A DNA stretch of 64,000 nt from Phoenix dactylifera (GCF_009389715.1 NC_052395.1:19929993-19993992); one strand, 5' to 3'. Positions 23,101 to 34,800 are shown, numbered from the stretch's first letter. Notes: generated by a model from the letters alone, not told the origin. A program made the numbers and translations.

Positions 23101-25200
23101 GGGGGGCTACTGGAGGGTGGGGTTGATTCGGGAGGCATTTGGGGAGCAGTTGGCGGAGTTGGTCTTGTCTTTGCCAGTCCCCATGGGAGGGGGGGAGTCT
23201 GACAGATTAGTGTGGAGGGCGACGGGACGGTCGCGAGTGAGGGTCAGAGATCTTCACGCCCTGTTCAGTAGGGAGCTAGGCCGACAGATTGCGGGTGGTT
23301 GGATATCGAGGCTTCGGATTTATCCCCGAGTGGCACTTTTCATCTGAAAGACCACCAAGTCCACTTTCTGAGATCTAATAAGAGATCTTATTACCCTCTG
23401 TCTACTTCTTTTATTCATTCCACGGACATTCCAGATAACGCACTTCATTGAGAATCCGGAAGGTTGGTAGAATTACTCCCCTTTCTACCAAGGGACTCCA
23501 TCATGGCTCTTGTCCGAATGCTTTCAGTTTTGCTTCAGGTCTTACCTTTCTTCTTGCTTTCCTCACCACTCCTCTTTTTATCTTGCTGCAGGAGGTTCTC
23601 CCATTCTTCATTAGGCAAAGCAATCTCGGTTGGTAGATCTTCATGTCCCCCTGAATCTTCAACAAAGATCCTATCAGCCGAAGCCTTTCCGTCAGCATTT
23701 CCATCAGCTACAATAGTAGGAGACATTGACGTCCCCTCAGAAATTTCCGCTCCAGTAAGACGCGGTGGGAAGGAAGCAGCCCTAGCCTCTGTCCGGCCGA
23801 TCATTCCGCTGGCATCTTGCATTCACGCCTCCGTTTGACTGCCGCTCGGGGATGTAGTTGTAGATACGTGAGTCTTAGTGGGTCGTTGGCTCCACCTGTT
23901 ATCTCCTTCTACGACATGCTGTTGTCGTCGCCATATCAAATATGTCACTTAGTAATATCTGCCTCGCTGCGGGTCAGCACCTCCGAAAGAAACGGAGGAC
24001 TTCATTCAGTGACTCCGCGATCGCCCTCTGAACGATTAGAATAAGGTAAAGCTTGAAGATAAGTTTTGTACTCTATTAATTTCTCAGTCCCTCTAGTCGG
24101 GTGGGCGCCGGCCGGTCTTTCGGCCGGATCCCCCTGAAAACCGTACGTGCGGGTCTCCCCGCATGCGGCTCACGCCATTCGAGGTGGCCCAGCCCAGCAT
24201 TCATTCGCAAATCCAGTAGTGAAATTGAGACTGCTCGACCTCGGAAGCAGTCTTGGGGATGCCTTCCGACCAGGAGTTTATTAGTCCGACGCGGTATGCG
24301 GGTCCCTTAGTACTGTGAGGCATGTGGTGATACTGAGGAGACCATCGAGTATGTCCTTCTGCAGTGCCCCAGGGCCTATGAGATATGGCGAAGGTCATCG
24401 GCCCCACTACTAGACTCGGTGGGCTCGGCATAGGACCTGGTGCAACTATTGAGAGATTCCATGAGGAGTCCTAGATCGGTTGAGGATGGGATCCTTAGGG
24501 CGTACCTGTCCTACCATATATGGCTAGACAGGAATGCTGGTATTTTCGAGGGGAGGCGGTCGCCTCCGTGGATGGTGGTAGACAGAGCGGCGCGTCACGC
24601 GAGGGAGGTTATTGCGGCTTCCGTTGTGATTTCCTCTGGGATAGCCAGAGACACCTGGGGTACTCACGCTATTTCAGCGCCCCATTTTGCCCTTATTTCT
24701 TGGGTACCCCCACCCCTTGGCTATCTCAAAGTAAATTTCGACGGCAGCAGGTCAGCGGATGGCGTGACTGGAGGGATTAGCTTTGTGATCAGAGACCACT
24801 ATGGTAGGATGCTTGCTACAGGTGGGCGCCGGACAGCTGGGCTCACTGTTGTTGGGGCAGAGCTGCGAGCTGCCTGGGAGGGGTTATCCTATGCCAGGCA
24901 GATGCTTGGTGTGGAGCGGGTGCATCTTGAGAGGGACTCAACGGTGGCGATCGACTGGATCCGGGGGGTGGACAGGTATGGTGATGGTCACCCCCTTATC
25001 CGGGAGACACGCAGGATAGCTCAGTCGATGGGCGGCTTTCAAGTTGTTCATGTGTTTAGGGAGGCGAACAGGGCTGCAGACTAGGTCGCCTCCTATGTCA
25101 CCCGACACTCCGAGGATTTTTTGTGGACGTTTGGATCAGATGTTCCTTCTGCTTTGTTGTCTTTACTTCCACGTGATTTAGATGGTTGTATTCAGGTTAG
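20172..25200 (+). pseudogene. LINE ORF2 remnant: endonuclease, reverse transcriptase, RNase H
   Basis: ATG at 20172 begins MKVLLWNCRGAEKPSF, the N-terminus of the endonuclease. The AGDFNCI motif is near 20580 and SDHCPLL near 20845. The reverse transcriptase runs from about 21500 (DKASGPDEFPPVFFQ; HFRPISLC; KLDMKRAYD) to the catalytic LLFADDCLLLAK near 22240. The thumb and connection region continue to about 23350, where an insertion interrupts it. Reading resumes at about 24249 with LPTRSLL, the zinc motif C-E-A-C-G-D-T-E-E-T-I-E-Y near 24314, and an RNase H domain (KVNFDGS, GAELRAAWEG, ERDSTVAIDW, REANRAAD) to about 25085. At least eight internal stops occur, most explained by CAG-to-TAG or TGG-to-TGA/TAG changes. 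The element cannot move by itself. Confidence 0.85.
23351..24248 (-). mobile_element. Mosaic insertion: second LINE fragment plus group II intron-like DNA
   Basis: It breaks LINE ORF2 between VALFI(W)K and GCLPTRSLL, motifs that are contiguous in intact elements. On the minus strand, 23448 down to 23351 reads MKCVIWNVRGMNKRSRQRV, the start of a different LINE endonuclease. It is preceded, at 23822-23535, by a hydrophilic 95-codon frame that could be the end of that LINE's ORF1. The other side (24100-24175, minus strand) contains GAGCCGCATGCGG and GCACGTACGGTTTTC, the conserved element of group II introns. This suggests organellar, probably mitochondrial, origin. The junction between the two parts is not determined. 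Confidence 0.6.
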
Positions 25201-25241
25201 ACTTATATGAATGAGTAACCGTTTTTACCAAAAAAAAAAAA

Positions 25242-25757
25242 GAAGAGCGATCTCAGCACCTCCTCCTGGTTCAGATACGGGAGCGAGATCAAACCACCAG
25301 CGGATCGATTGAGCCCTAACCCTAATCCCTCCCACGTCTTCACCATGGCTCCACCCAAGCTCAGCTCCGGCCAGAATGGGCGGCTTCCTGAATTACAATC
25401 CTGTCCCCGATCATCGTCTCCATAAATATCATAACCCCACGCCGGCTCGTACTTGCACTCATACTTGCCCGACGAGGAGAGTAATTCCTCATCCTTGTCT
25501 TCGTCGTCATCCTCGTCGGCGTCGTCATCGGACGAACAGGAGCACGAGTCGTCGTTGGAGAAGGCGGCGACAGGAAGAGAAATTACCGACTTGCCCTTTT
25601 GGCGCCGGAAGAAGCTCGGTATGCCTGACGACGCCGATGAAGGCCGCGGAGGCGGCGGCGACGAGGAAGATCGAGGCCCAAACGCTCCCGACATCGGGGA
25701 GCTGGTGGAACAGGCGAGTGATGAGGTTGTAGTTTCGTAATCGATCGAGATCTCCAT
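25242..25757 (-). CDS. Acidic, serine-rich protein of unknown function; 5' exon abutted by LINE
   Basis: An ATG at 25755-25757 in good context (GCCATGG) opens a frame of about 172 codons up to the LINE A-run. Features in order: a Ser/Thr-rich N-terminus, a Pro/Ser run (SSSSPPPPRPSSASSG), a basic patch FFRRQKGKSVISL, a strongly acidic run (SDDDADEDDDEDKDEE), and a tail with WGYDIYGDDDRG and LSLGGAMVKTWEGLGLGL. On the minus strand the frame runs straight into the A-run of the LINE as a phenylalanine stretch. Either the gene is truncated, or the exon ends at a weak GAG/GTGCTG donor just before and the LINE lies in an intron. The basic patch before an acidic block recalls the OXS3-like stress proteins, but I would not assign it. 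Confidence 0.5.
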
Positions 25758-25759
25758 GG

Positions 25760-27034
25760 CCACGCAAAAAATAAAAAATATAATCTTAGAGAGATGGAGG
25801 AGATAAACGAGGGGAGGGAGGCGGCAGGAGTGCAGGATGGCTCGAGGGCAGTGGATGGTAGAGGCCGCGAGGCCGTTGGAATGGGATGGAGGATTTCGGA
25901 ACAGCTTCGGGTTGTATCTTTCGCGCGAATGAAAGATTCGTCGAATCTACCGTTGGATCATGCAATGCCACTTCGGCAACTGGAGCGACGGAGTTTGGAC
26001 TTTTTTTTAAGTTTTTTTTAATGGAACAACTTTTAAAAATCCGAATTTATATAAATACTTTCTTAAAATTTATATTTATTTCTGTGTTTTCATAAAATAT
26101 TATTTTTATACAAATACTTATAATATAATAATTATTCTAACACCGTTAATAAAAACTATATTTATTTTAATTAAAAATAAAATAAAATTTTGAAATTATT
26201 TTTTTGTCTACCATTACAATGGCTATATAAATTTTTGTACATTTATCCATTAAAAATATTTTAATCATTTTAATTTAAAACCGTTAATTTTTTAACGACA
26301 TTAGATGGCATAGGTACATATAAAAAATAAAGAAGAAAAAAGAATACAAAATAAGTATTTTACGAAAATATACATATAAATATTAGTTTTAAAAAAGTAT
26401 TCATATAAAATTTGATATTTAGAAGAATATTTATGTAACTTTTTTTTAGAATTATGTAAAACACAATCCAACAGTTGATATTGTGAAAATGAAAGAAGAT
26501 CAATCATTGTTTAGAGGAAAGATAGAGCCCAAACGTAATGTCTACGAGGCTGAAGGCTGGTCTTGGAGTGGGTTAAATCCGTTTGCCACCGGAAAATATA
26601 AAAGATAAACAAAACTAGTTTACGGGCGCTCGAAATCGTTTCACATGTGGAGTTGAGATAGTTGGCCCAATTTAAGAGTAGCTGGTGCACATTCTAAATC
26701 TGGCTCCTTCGTCATCAAAATCAAATGTACATCTCAGTTAGGATTCTTTCTGAACTCCTGAAACTTGAGAAGTGAGCATAGTTTTCACTTCTGGATGATT
26801 CTCGTCTCCAGCCAAAGCTCTCCTCCGTAGTTTTCATTATCGCTACTATGTTTGGCGGCAGGACATTGAACCAAGAGATGACTAAGAAGTAGAACCTTGA
26901 GGATCATGACATACACACGCGCATACAGACAGGCCCAGACACACAGCAAACTGTTTGAGCAGGCTCTTCCGGATTGCTATTTGTACAATAAAAAATGCAT
27001 TACTAAAGTCTAATCTTTTTGGTAGTGAGATATT
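25760..27034. other. Upstream flank, AT-rich; no gene
   Basis: After the promoter side of the acidic-protein gene (GC-rich to about 25990), the sequence becomes very AT-rich from 26000 to 26500 with many stops in all frames. I see no gene. The left target duplication of the tandem LTR element lies at 27035-27039. Confidence 0.5.
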
Positions 27035-27039
27035 ATAGT
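27035..27039 (+). repeat. Target-site duplication (left) of the tandem LTR element
   Basis: ATAGT, matched by ATAGT at 42214-42218 immediately outside the third LTR. Confidence 0.75.
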
Positions 27040-27974
27040 TGTTGCTGGAAATTGGATCCAGGGGCGGCCGCGGACCGAGGAGGAGCCCCGGTGCTGGAAC
27101 GGCGGGTGGCGGCGGTCCGTCGGCGGGTGGCGGCGGTCCGTCGGCGGGTGGCGGCGGTCCGTCGGCGGGCGGCGTCCTCCGGAAGACCTGCAAAAAGCCG
27201 GTGGCCGGGGTTTCCGGCGCCAGCCCTCCGATGCTTAAGTCAGAGGGGGGCTTAATTTTGGAGAAGGAAATGGACTGTATGTAGAAGTCCGAAGCCTTCC
27301 CTTGGGAGAAAGAAGCCCCTTTTTAGAGGGAGAAGCTCCCCTTTTATAGGGGAGTGCCAGGATTACCTGTGATGTGACTGGACGAATTAATGGGTTACCG
27401 TCACGATTCGACGTGGGCGTGGAAGTAATGAGTTGCCGTGGATGGCCCATTCCCATCATGAAAGGAGATGGCGTGCAGCCAGAGCTTGCTTGTGGCGTGC
27501 AGTGCAGTACATTCTTGGGAATGGTGAGCCATTGACAATCGTAGCAGGGTATGGTCCCTGGTTGATATGTCGTGGCGTGGCCGGCAAGTAAAGCATGGTG
27601 AGGTGAGGCTGCTGCAGGGCATGGCCGCAGCATGTGGACGACGAGGTCGGCCTTCTGAGGTCAGCTCGACCTTCTGAGCTCGGCTCGGCCTTCTGAGCTT
27701 GGCAACCTTCTGAGCTTAGCTTGCATGAGCTCGGCTCGGCCTGCATGAGCTCGGCCTTCTGAGCTCGGCAGCTTGAATGAGCTCGGCAACCTTCTGTGCT
27801 CGGCAGCCTTCTGGGCTTGGCAGCCTTCTGAGCTCGGCTTGCATGAGCTCGGCTCGGCCTTCTGAGCTCGGCAGCCTTCTGGGCTTGGCAGCCTTCTGAG
27901 CTCGGCTTGCATGAGCTCGGCTCGGCCTTCTGATTTGGGTGCTTTAATTTGTGGGTGGTCCATTTTTCCCCCCA
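27040..27974 (-). repeat. LTR 1 of the tandem element (935 bp)
   Basis: Differs from the other two by having the 21-bp GC-rich unit GCGGGTGGCGGCGGTCCGTCG three times (27102-27164) instead of once, and by a longer array of GAGCTCGGC-type repeats (about 27655-27945). It is the 3' LTR in the minus orientation. Confidence 0.85.
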
Positions 27975-28171
27975 ACACTACCCTCCGATTTCCGAGTTCG
28001 AGCTACTTTTTGGCTCGAGCGAAGGAAATAGTCCAGTCGTCGATCATCCTGTAATATAGCCAAATGTCTATGGAGATGTACGTTCCAAGTAGGGTGTACC
28101 TCTCATGGAGTTGGAGCTAAGTGCTTCAGGTCGACTCAGTGGCCTTCTTTGGCTTGTGGTCGACTCAGCAG

Positions 28172-28735
28172 GGAGATGTAGATATCCGGAGACGACGGAC
28201 CTTGTCCGTTGGCGACCGTGCGCCTCCACTCAGATCGGGGCGACGTTGGAGATATAGATATCCGGAAATGTAGATATCCGGAGACGACGGACCTTGTCCG
28301 TTGGCGACTATGCACCCCCACTCAGATCGGGGCAACGTTGGAGATGTAGATATCCGGAGACGACGGACCTTGTCCGTTGGCGATCGAGCGCTCCCACTCA
28401 GATCGGGGCGACGTTGGAGATGTAGATATCCGGAAACGACGGACCTTGTCCGTTGGCGACCATGCGCCCCCACTCAGATCGGGGCGACGTTGGAGATGTA
28501 GATATCCGGAGACGACGGACCTTGTCCGTTGGCGACCGTGCGCTCCCACTTAGATCGGGGCGACGTTGGAGATGTAGATATCCGGAGACGACGAACCTTG
28601 TCCGTTGGCGACTGTGCGCCCCCACTCAGATCGAGGCGACGTTGGAGATGTAGATATCCGGAGACGACGGACCTTGTCCGTTGGCGACCGTGCGCCCCTA
28701 CTCAGATCGGGGCGACGTTGGAGATGTAGATTTTT
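28172..28735. repeat. 76-bp tandem array, first internal region
   Basis: About seven units with a 76-bp period, each containing GATGTAGATATCCGG, ACCTTGTCCGTTGGCGAC and CAGATCGGGGCGACGTTGG. One unit has a short internal duplication of the GATATCCGG part. The array gives overlapping repetitive frames on both strands that I regard as non-coding. Confidence 0.9.
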
Positions 28736-29509
28736 GCAGGTCAGCTTTTACCTTCTCCGACCTGGAAATATATTGAATATTGAAATTATTTAAAGCCAAA
28801 GTGACGTCTTGTACCTTTTGGAGGCATTTTAACGGCTCCCGAGCTCCAAAGTCCCTCAAGACTTGGCCTAGCACTAGCTTTCTTTGGCTCAGCACTAGCT
28901 TTCTTTGGTTCAATTTTCTGGGGGAGGTGTTTTGCGCTCAGGCTTCTGAGCTCGACAGCCTGCGGAGCTCGGCCTTCTGTGCTCGGCGGCCTTCTTAGCT
29001 CGGCATTCTGACCTCGACAGCCTTTATGAGCTCGGCCTGGATGAGACTGCTGCAGGTCGTGGCTACAGCATGTGGATGACGAGCTCGGCCTTCTGAGCTC
29101 GGCTCGGTCTGCATGAGCTCGGCCTTCTGAGCTCGGCTCGGCCTGTATGAGCTCGGCTTGGATAAGACTGCTGCAGGTCGTGGCTGCAGCATGTAGATGA
29201 TGAGCTCGGCCTGCATGAGCTCGGCGGGGGCTTCGGTGATGGCGACGCTCTGAAGGAAAGCAACGTCGCGGACGCCGTCCTGAGGACTTGCACCCGTGAG
29301 GAGGGAGTACATGCGGGTTTCTTATTTGCTGCCGGAAGACAGAAGACTTGGATGAAATTTAATGGTGCTGTACCCTTTGCCACAGAGGCTTACAATCCCA
29401 TTTTAAAGCTCCATAACTCTCCTTCTCCAGACCTCAGCTTTTATTTCTTTTTCCCTCCAACTCGTTGACGTGAGACTTGGGCGACTACTTCTCACTGGTT
29501 GCCCCCACA

Positions 29510-29800
29510 TACGTCATTGCAGCGGGAGCCATGCCTGATTCGAGATAGCTCGGAAGAAAATTTCTTCCTCTGCTTAACATGAACCCGTGGAGGTGGCACA
29601 GGAGGGGCCTCCACTTGTTGCAGGCTTTGGGCTGCAATGGCTAGTGCTTGGACTTGCTGCACTAGTGCGTCGAAGTGCTCGGGTTGGACTTGTGGAACTT
29701 GATCTACCGGAGATCTTGGTGGTGAATTCTAGACTGAGCGTTCGGGACTTAGAGCATGATGTCGAGAGGCATTAAAGACTCCTCTGCTCCTTAGTTTCAT
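29510..29800 (-). pseudogene. gag remnant, first internal region
   Basis: On the minus strand an ATG at 29800 lies just after the primer-binding-like site. The reading MKLRSRGVFNASRHHAL, one stop, then HFDALVQQVQALAIAAQSLQ and PPVPPPRVHVKQRKKF resembles the N-terminal coiled region of Ty3-type plant gag proteins. It breaks off after about 95 codons and no capsid, zinc-knuckle or pol sequence follows. The second copy lies at about 41030-41318. Confidence 0.6.
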
Positions 29801-29833
29801 GGCCGCAACTCGGACCCTTCCTCCAGCGCCAAC

Positions 29834-30698
29834 TGTTGCTGAAAATTGGACCCGGAGGCGGCCGCGGACCGAGGAGGAGGAGCCCCGGTGCTGGAACGGC
29901 GGGTGGCGGCGGTCCGTCGGCGGGCAGCGTCCTCTAGGAGACCTGCAAAAAGTCAGTGGCCGGGGTTTCCGGCGCCGGCCCTCCGATGCTTAAGTCAGAA
30001 GGGGGCTTAATTTTGGAGAAGGAGATGGACTGTATGTAGAAGTCCGAAACCCTTCCTTGGGAGGAAGAAGCCCCTTTTTAGAGGGAGAAGCTCCCCTTTT
30101 ATAGGGGGAGTGCCAGGGTTACCTGTGATGTGACTGGACGAATTAATGGGTTACCGTCACGATTCGACATGGGCGTGGAAGTAATGAGTTGCCGTGGATG
30201 GCCCATTCCCATCATGGAAGGAGATGGCGTGCAGCCAGAGCTTGCTTGTGGCGCGCAGTGCAGTACATTCTTGGAAATGGTGAGACGTTGACAATCGTAG
30301 CAGGGTATGGTCCCTGGTTGATATGTCGTGGCGTGGCCGGCAAGTAAAGCATGGTGAGGTGAGGCTGCTGCAGGGCATGGCCGCAGCATGTGGACGACAA
30401 GGTCGGCCTTCTGAGGTCAGCTCGGCCTTCTGAGCTCGGCTCGGCCTTCTGAGCTTGGCAGCCTTCTGGGCTTGGCAGCCTTCTGAGCTCGGCAGCTTGA
30501 ATGAGCTCGGCAACCTTCTGTGCTCGGCAGCCTTCTGCGCTTGGCAGCCTTCTGAGCTCGGCTTGCATGAGCTCGGCTCGGCCTTCTGAGCTCGGCAGCC
30601 TTCTGGGCTTGGCAGCCTTCTGAGCTCGGCTTGCATGAGCTCGGCTCGGCCTTCTGATTTGGGTGCTTTAATTTGTGGGTGGTCCATTTTTCCCCCCA
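29834..30698 (-). repeat. LTR 2, recombinant middle LTR (865 bp)
   Basis: Its left part matches LTR 3 (single 21-bp unit, TGAAAATTGGACCC start, GACATGGGCG, GGTGAGACGTTG). Its right part matches LTR 1 (TTCTGATTTGGGTGC and GGGTGGTCC, against TTCTAATTTGGATGC and GGGTGATCC in LTR 3). The switch falls near 30390-30420. Confidence 0.8.
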
Positions 30699-30896
30699 AC
30701 ACTACCCTCCGATTTCCGAGTTCGAGCTACTTTTTGGCTCGAGCGAAGGAAATAGTCCAGTCGTCGATCATCCTGTAATATAGCCAAATGTCTATGGAGA
30801 TGTACGTTCCAAGTAGGGTGTACCTCTCATGGAGTTGGAGCTAAGTGCTTCAGGTCGACTCAGTGGCCTTCTTTGGCTTGTGGTCGACTCAGCAGG

Positions 30897-31305
30897 GAGA
30901 TGTAGATATCCGGAGACGACGGACCTTGTCCGTTGGCGACCGTGCGCCTCCACTCAGATCGGGGCGACGTTGGAGATATAGATATCCGGAAATGTAGATA
31001 TCCGGAAACGACGGACCTTGTCCGTTGGCGACCATGCGCCCCACTCAGATCGGGGCGACGTTGGAGATGTAGATATCCAGAGACGACGGACCTTGTCCGT
31101 TGGCGACCGTGCGCTCCCACTTAGATCGGGGCGACGTTGGAGATGTAGATATCCGGAGACGACGAACCTTGTCCGTTGGCGACTGTACGCCCCCACTCAG
31201 ATCGAGGCGACGTTGGAGATGTAGATATCCGGAGACGACGGACCTTGTCCGTTGGCGACCGTGCGCCCCTACTCAGATCGGGGCGACGTTGGAGATGTAG
31301 ATTTT
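30897..31305. repeat. 76-bp tandem array, second internal region
   Basis: The same unit as in the first internal region but with about five copies, so the two internal regions differ by unit loss or gain after duplication. Confidence 0.85.
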
Positions 31306-31822
31306 TGCAGGTCAGCTTTTACCTTCTCCGACCTGGAAATATATTGAATATTAAAATTATTTAAAGCCAAAGTGACGTCTCGTACCTTTTGGAGGCATTT
31401 TGACGGCTCCCGAGCTCCAAAGTCCCTCAAGACTTGGCCTAGCACTAGCTTTCTTTGGCTCAGCACTAGCTTTCTTTGGTTCAATTTTCTGGGGGAGGTG
31501 TTTTGCGCTCAGGCTTCTGAGCTCGACAGCCTGCGGAGCTCGGCCTTCTGTGCTCGGCGGCCTTCTTAGCTCGGCATTCTGACCTCGACAGCCTGCATGA
31601 GCTCGGCCTGGATGAGACTGCTGCAGGTCGTGGCTACAGCATGTGGATGACGAGCTCGGCCTTCTGAGCTCGGCTCGGCCTGCATGAGCTCGGCCTGCTG
31701 AGCTCGGCTCGGCCTGTATGAGCTCGGCTTGGATGAGACTGCTGCAGGTCGTGGCTGCAGCATGTAGATGATGAGCTCGGCTTGGCCTGCATGAGCTCGG
31801 CCTGCATGAGCTCGGCGGGGGC

Positions 31823-34800
31823 TGTCACGCCCCGGATCCGGATCCGTGACACGGCCGTGCTATTGCCGACTACTACCCGCAATAGCACGCAGCCTCATAC
31901 CTGGGTAATAGGGTAGTCAAACCAACCGAATCTTTTCAGATGAAAGCATTCTTAGTACAACATGCTGGTCAGTACCCAAATACAGAGCTTCTACATAGTT
32001 TATGTACACAAAAGTATACTTGCTTTACCCCAGAAGCCCTGATACCAAATTAACGTGTCTCTGGCAGCTATCAGTGGTGAGGATCTGAAAGAAAAAGTAA
32101 ATGAACGGATATGAGCTACACGGCTCAGTAAGTAATCATACATAATCTTACCGGATCGAACATAACGGTAACCATGTTTATGCAGGGTTTGAGAAGCTGA
32201 CATGCATATTTATCTAATCATCTTCATGGCATAATATGTATGCAATTTAAAGGAGATATCGGTTATAGCAAAATACAACATTTCATAACGATATATTCAA
32301 AACCCGTTGAAAAACAATGTATGCTTTGGTCAGGCACGTTCATAAATGTCACGGCCCGCCTGCGCAGGGCACGTGACTATCGGGCCCACATGAGGGGGAA
32401 ACACGGGGCTCCCCTGCCAGATGTTGGCCGGTTCCGGGGCTTCACGCAAGCGTCCTTCACCCCTCACCGATTTTGCTTCTCCCCAAAAACACATCTGCAG
32501 GATTTGGAAGCACCCGCCTCATATACCCAATCTCTAAAACGAGCCTCATGATCATGCTTCAAATATCATTTTCATAAAGTATGCAATTTAAACAAAGCAG
32601 TATTGTAAATCACAAAATTTTCATAAAACATGCACATGAAACCGTGCCCCCGGCATACCGTGGTCATGCTCTTAAATGCTACTGCGAAGTCATTCTTGGC
32701 CACTGGCGGGACCGGCTCAGTTATTAGGCGGCCACTGGCGGGGCTGGCTCAGTCATTCTCGGCCACTGGCAAGGCCGGCTCAGTTACATTGGGTCAGTAG
32801 CTCTTAAGAGTTCATAAATAATGCTCAGTATAGGTAGTACCTCATAGATGCTACGGCGAATTCATTAATGGTCACTGGCGGGGCCTGCTCAGTTATTAGT
32901 CGGCCACTGGCGGGGCTGGCTCAGTCATTATCGGCCACTGGCAAGGCCGGCTCAGTTGCATTCGGCCCGTAGCATTAGTAGTTCTTAGGTACCCCCTTAC
33001 AAGCAATATGCAGCTAGGGCAAATCATTATCATTCTTTACACTCATGCTAAGAAAAATCATAACATGGAACTCCATTCATTTTGCATGTATCACAAGAGC
33101 TATGAAAACATAATATGTGCACAACTATGAATTATGTGACTGACATGTACCACTCATGTTCATGTTTCATAACTCATATCTTAGCATGTAACGTAATCCC
33201 AGTATTTTGTAGGCATAACGGAATATAAAGCATATATCATCATATCTTGTGTAACTAGAGCATGTCAGATACACATATCGTTCTTAGCCTACAGTACATG
33301 CATAACATGTTAAATTTCATGTATGATCCATAAAGATTAGGGCAGATTACTTACTTTTCTCACCAATCATGTATACAATTCAAGTTGTATGAAAAGCACT
33401 GGTTCATCTTATAAAACATAATACAGGATCTACGATAAGATTAAGATAGATTACTTACCTCAATTCGCTTTCCAAATTGCTCAAGTCCAGGTGATAGATC
33501 CTTAATCACCTAAAATCATGTCATAATAACAATATGTTATTTCCTTTTCTACCTAAAATTTAGCCCAAGCCTAATTCCTCTGTATTGGGGTCTTGGCTGG
33601 GCTCATAAGTCTTAATTGGCCTTCCAATTGGCCACTAAGCTTAATTCCCAGCTTAATTGGGTTTAATTTCGGGTTTAGGGTCACTGTGACCCGTTTGGGC
33701 CTGAGTCAGGGTCAATCCGGGATCAATTTGGCCCCCAAATTAATTACATTGGCTTGAATTAGGCTTTAATTGGTTAAATTTATAGTCTGGCTTGTCCAGA
33801 CTTAGCCCAATTTGATTGGGCTCGGGTTCAGGTTCAATTGGCTAAACCAATTTCTTATTATTGGGCTTAACGTGTTTCGGATCCGAACCCGATTCCGGTC
33901 CGTTAACCCACTCTTTTCTTTTCTCTTCTCATTTTCTTTCTTTTCTTTTCTTTTTCTTTTCTTTTCTTTTTTTGTTTCTCTTTTTCTTTCTTTTTCTTTT
34001 TCTTTTTCTTTTCCTTTTTCTTTTCTTTTCTTCTCTTCTCCTTTTTCTTTTCTTCTCCTTCCCGAAGCTTCCTCTCCTCCCTTCTTCTTTTCTTCTCCTT
34101 CCCGAAGCTTCCTTTCATCCCGATCTCCCATTCCTCCTCTCCTCTCCTCTCCGGCGAAGGGAGGTCGATGGTCTCCTCCTCACGGGGAGGGGGTCGGACC
34201 GCGATCGGCGACGCCCGCAGCCGAGCTCTCGGCTTCTTCGGTCGAGCCCGCGGCCGAGCTCTCGGCTTCCCCGGCCGAGCCCGCGGCCGAGCTCTCGGCT
34301 TCCCCGGCCGAGCCCGCACCGGCGACGCTCACGGCCGTACACGGGCAAGTCCCCTCCTCCTCTCCTTTTTCTCTCTCTCCTTGGTTCCGATCGGAAGCCC
34401 TAGCCATTTCGGCCGGTCCTCCGGTCTTCTTCTTCTCCTCCGGCCGGATCTACGGCCTCTTCCTCCTCTGTCTTTCTTTCTTTCTTTCTTTTCTTTGGTC
34501 CTTCCCTCCGGCACCACCACCTCTTGCCGGAGAGGAGGTGGTGGTCCGGCCGGGGCTGGCGGCCCTGTGGCCACGCCGGTTGCCGGCTCGGCCCGACCGG
34601 CGGCCCGGGGCTGCCCCCCCGAACCCCAGGGTACCCGCGGCCGAGGCCGCGGGGTCCGGTTCGTCCGCAGGCCGAGCCCAGTTGGGTTCGGCCCGGGTGG
34701 TCGTCGAGTACGCGGCCTGTGAGTCCGGCCCGACCTGGGGCTTGTGGGTTTTTCTCCCTCTCCTGTGCCGGCCTCTTCCCCTCTGTTTCACTGTTGACAC

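Larger units (their letters stand above)
17930..25241 (+). mobile_element. Near full-length, inactive L1-type LINE split by a mosaic insertion
   Basis: In order: GC-rich 5' leader, ORF1 with a DUF4283-like region and a zinc knuckle, ORF2 with apurinic endonuclease, reverse transcriptase, zf-RVT motif and RNase H, and an A-run at 25230-25241. Without the roughly 0.9-kb insertion (about 23351-24248) the element is about 6.4 kb, a normal full length for plant L1 elements. Many in-frame stops show it is dead. I saw no convincing target duplication, so the exact 5' end is uncertain. Its A-run lies directly against a minus-strand coding region at 25.24 kb. Confidence 0.85.

Noticed and set aside
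17897-25250. Possible target duplication around the large LINE using GAGATCGC and GCGATCTC
   Set aside because: The two sequences are in inverted, not direct, orientation, so they are not a target-site duplication.
25203-25763. Two extra residues before the ATG at 25757 and a Phe-rich C-terminus for the acidic protein
   Set aside because: The earlier start is GTG, not ATG, and the Phe run is the complement of the LINE A-run.
27661-27978. Possible repeat protein encoded by the GAGCTCGGC-rich stretch
   Set aside because: It is a degenerate simple repeat inside an LTR; three LTRs differ in unit order and frame, so no conserved product is likely.
28136-28913. Repeated short frames over the 76-bp array, resembling a CRISPR-like or repeat-protein locus
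   Set aside because: Units are contiguous 76-bp tandem repeats without variable spacers, within a plant LTR element, and open on both strands.
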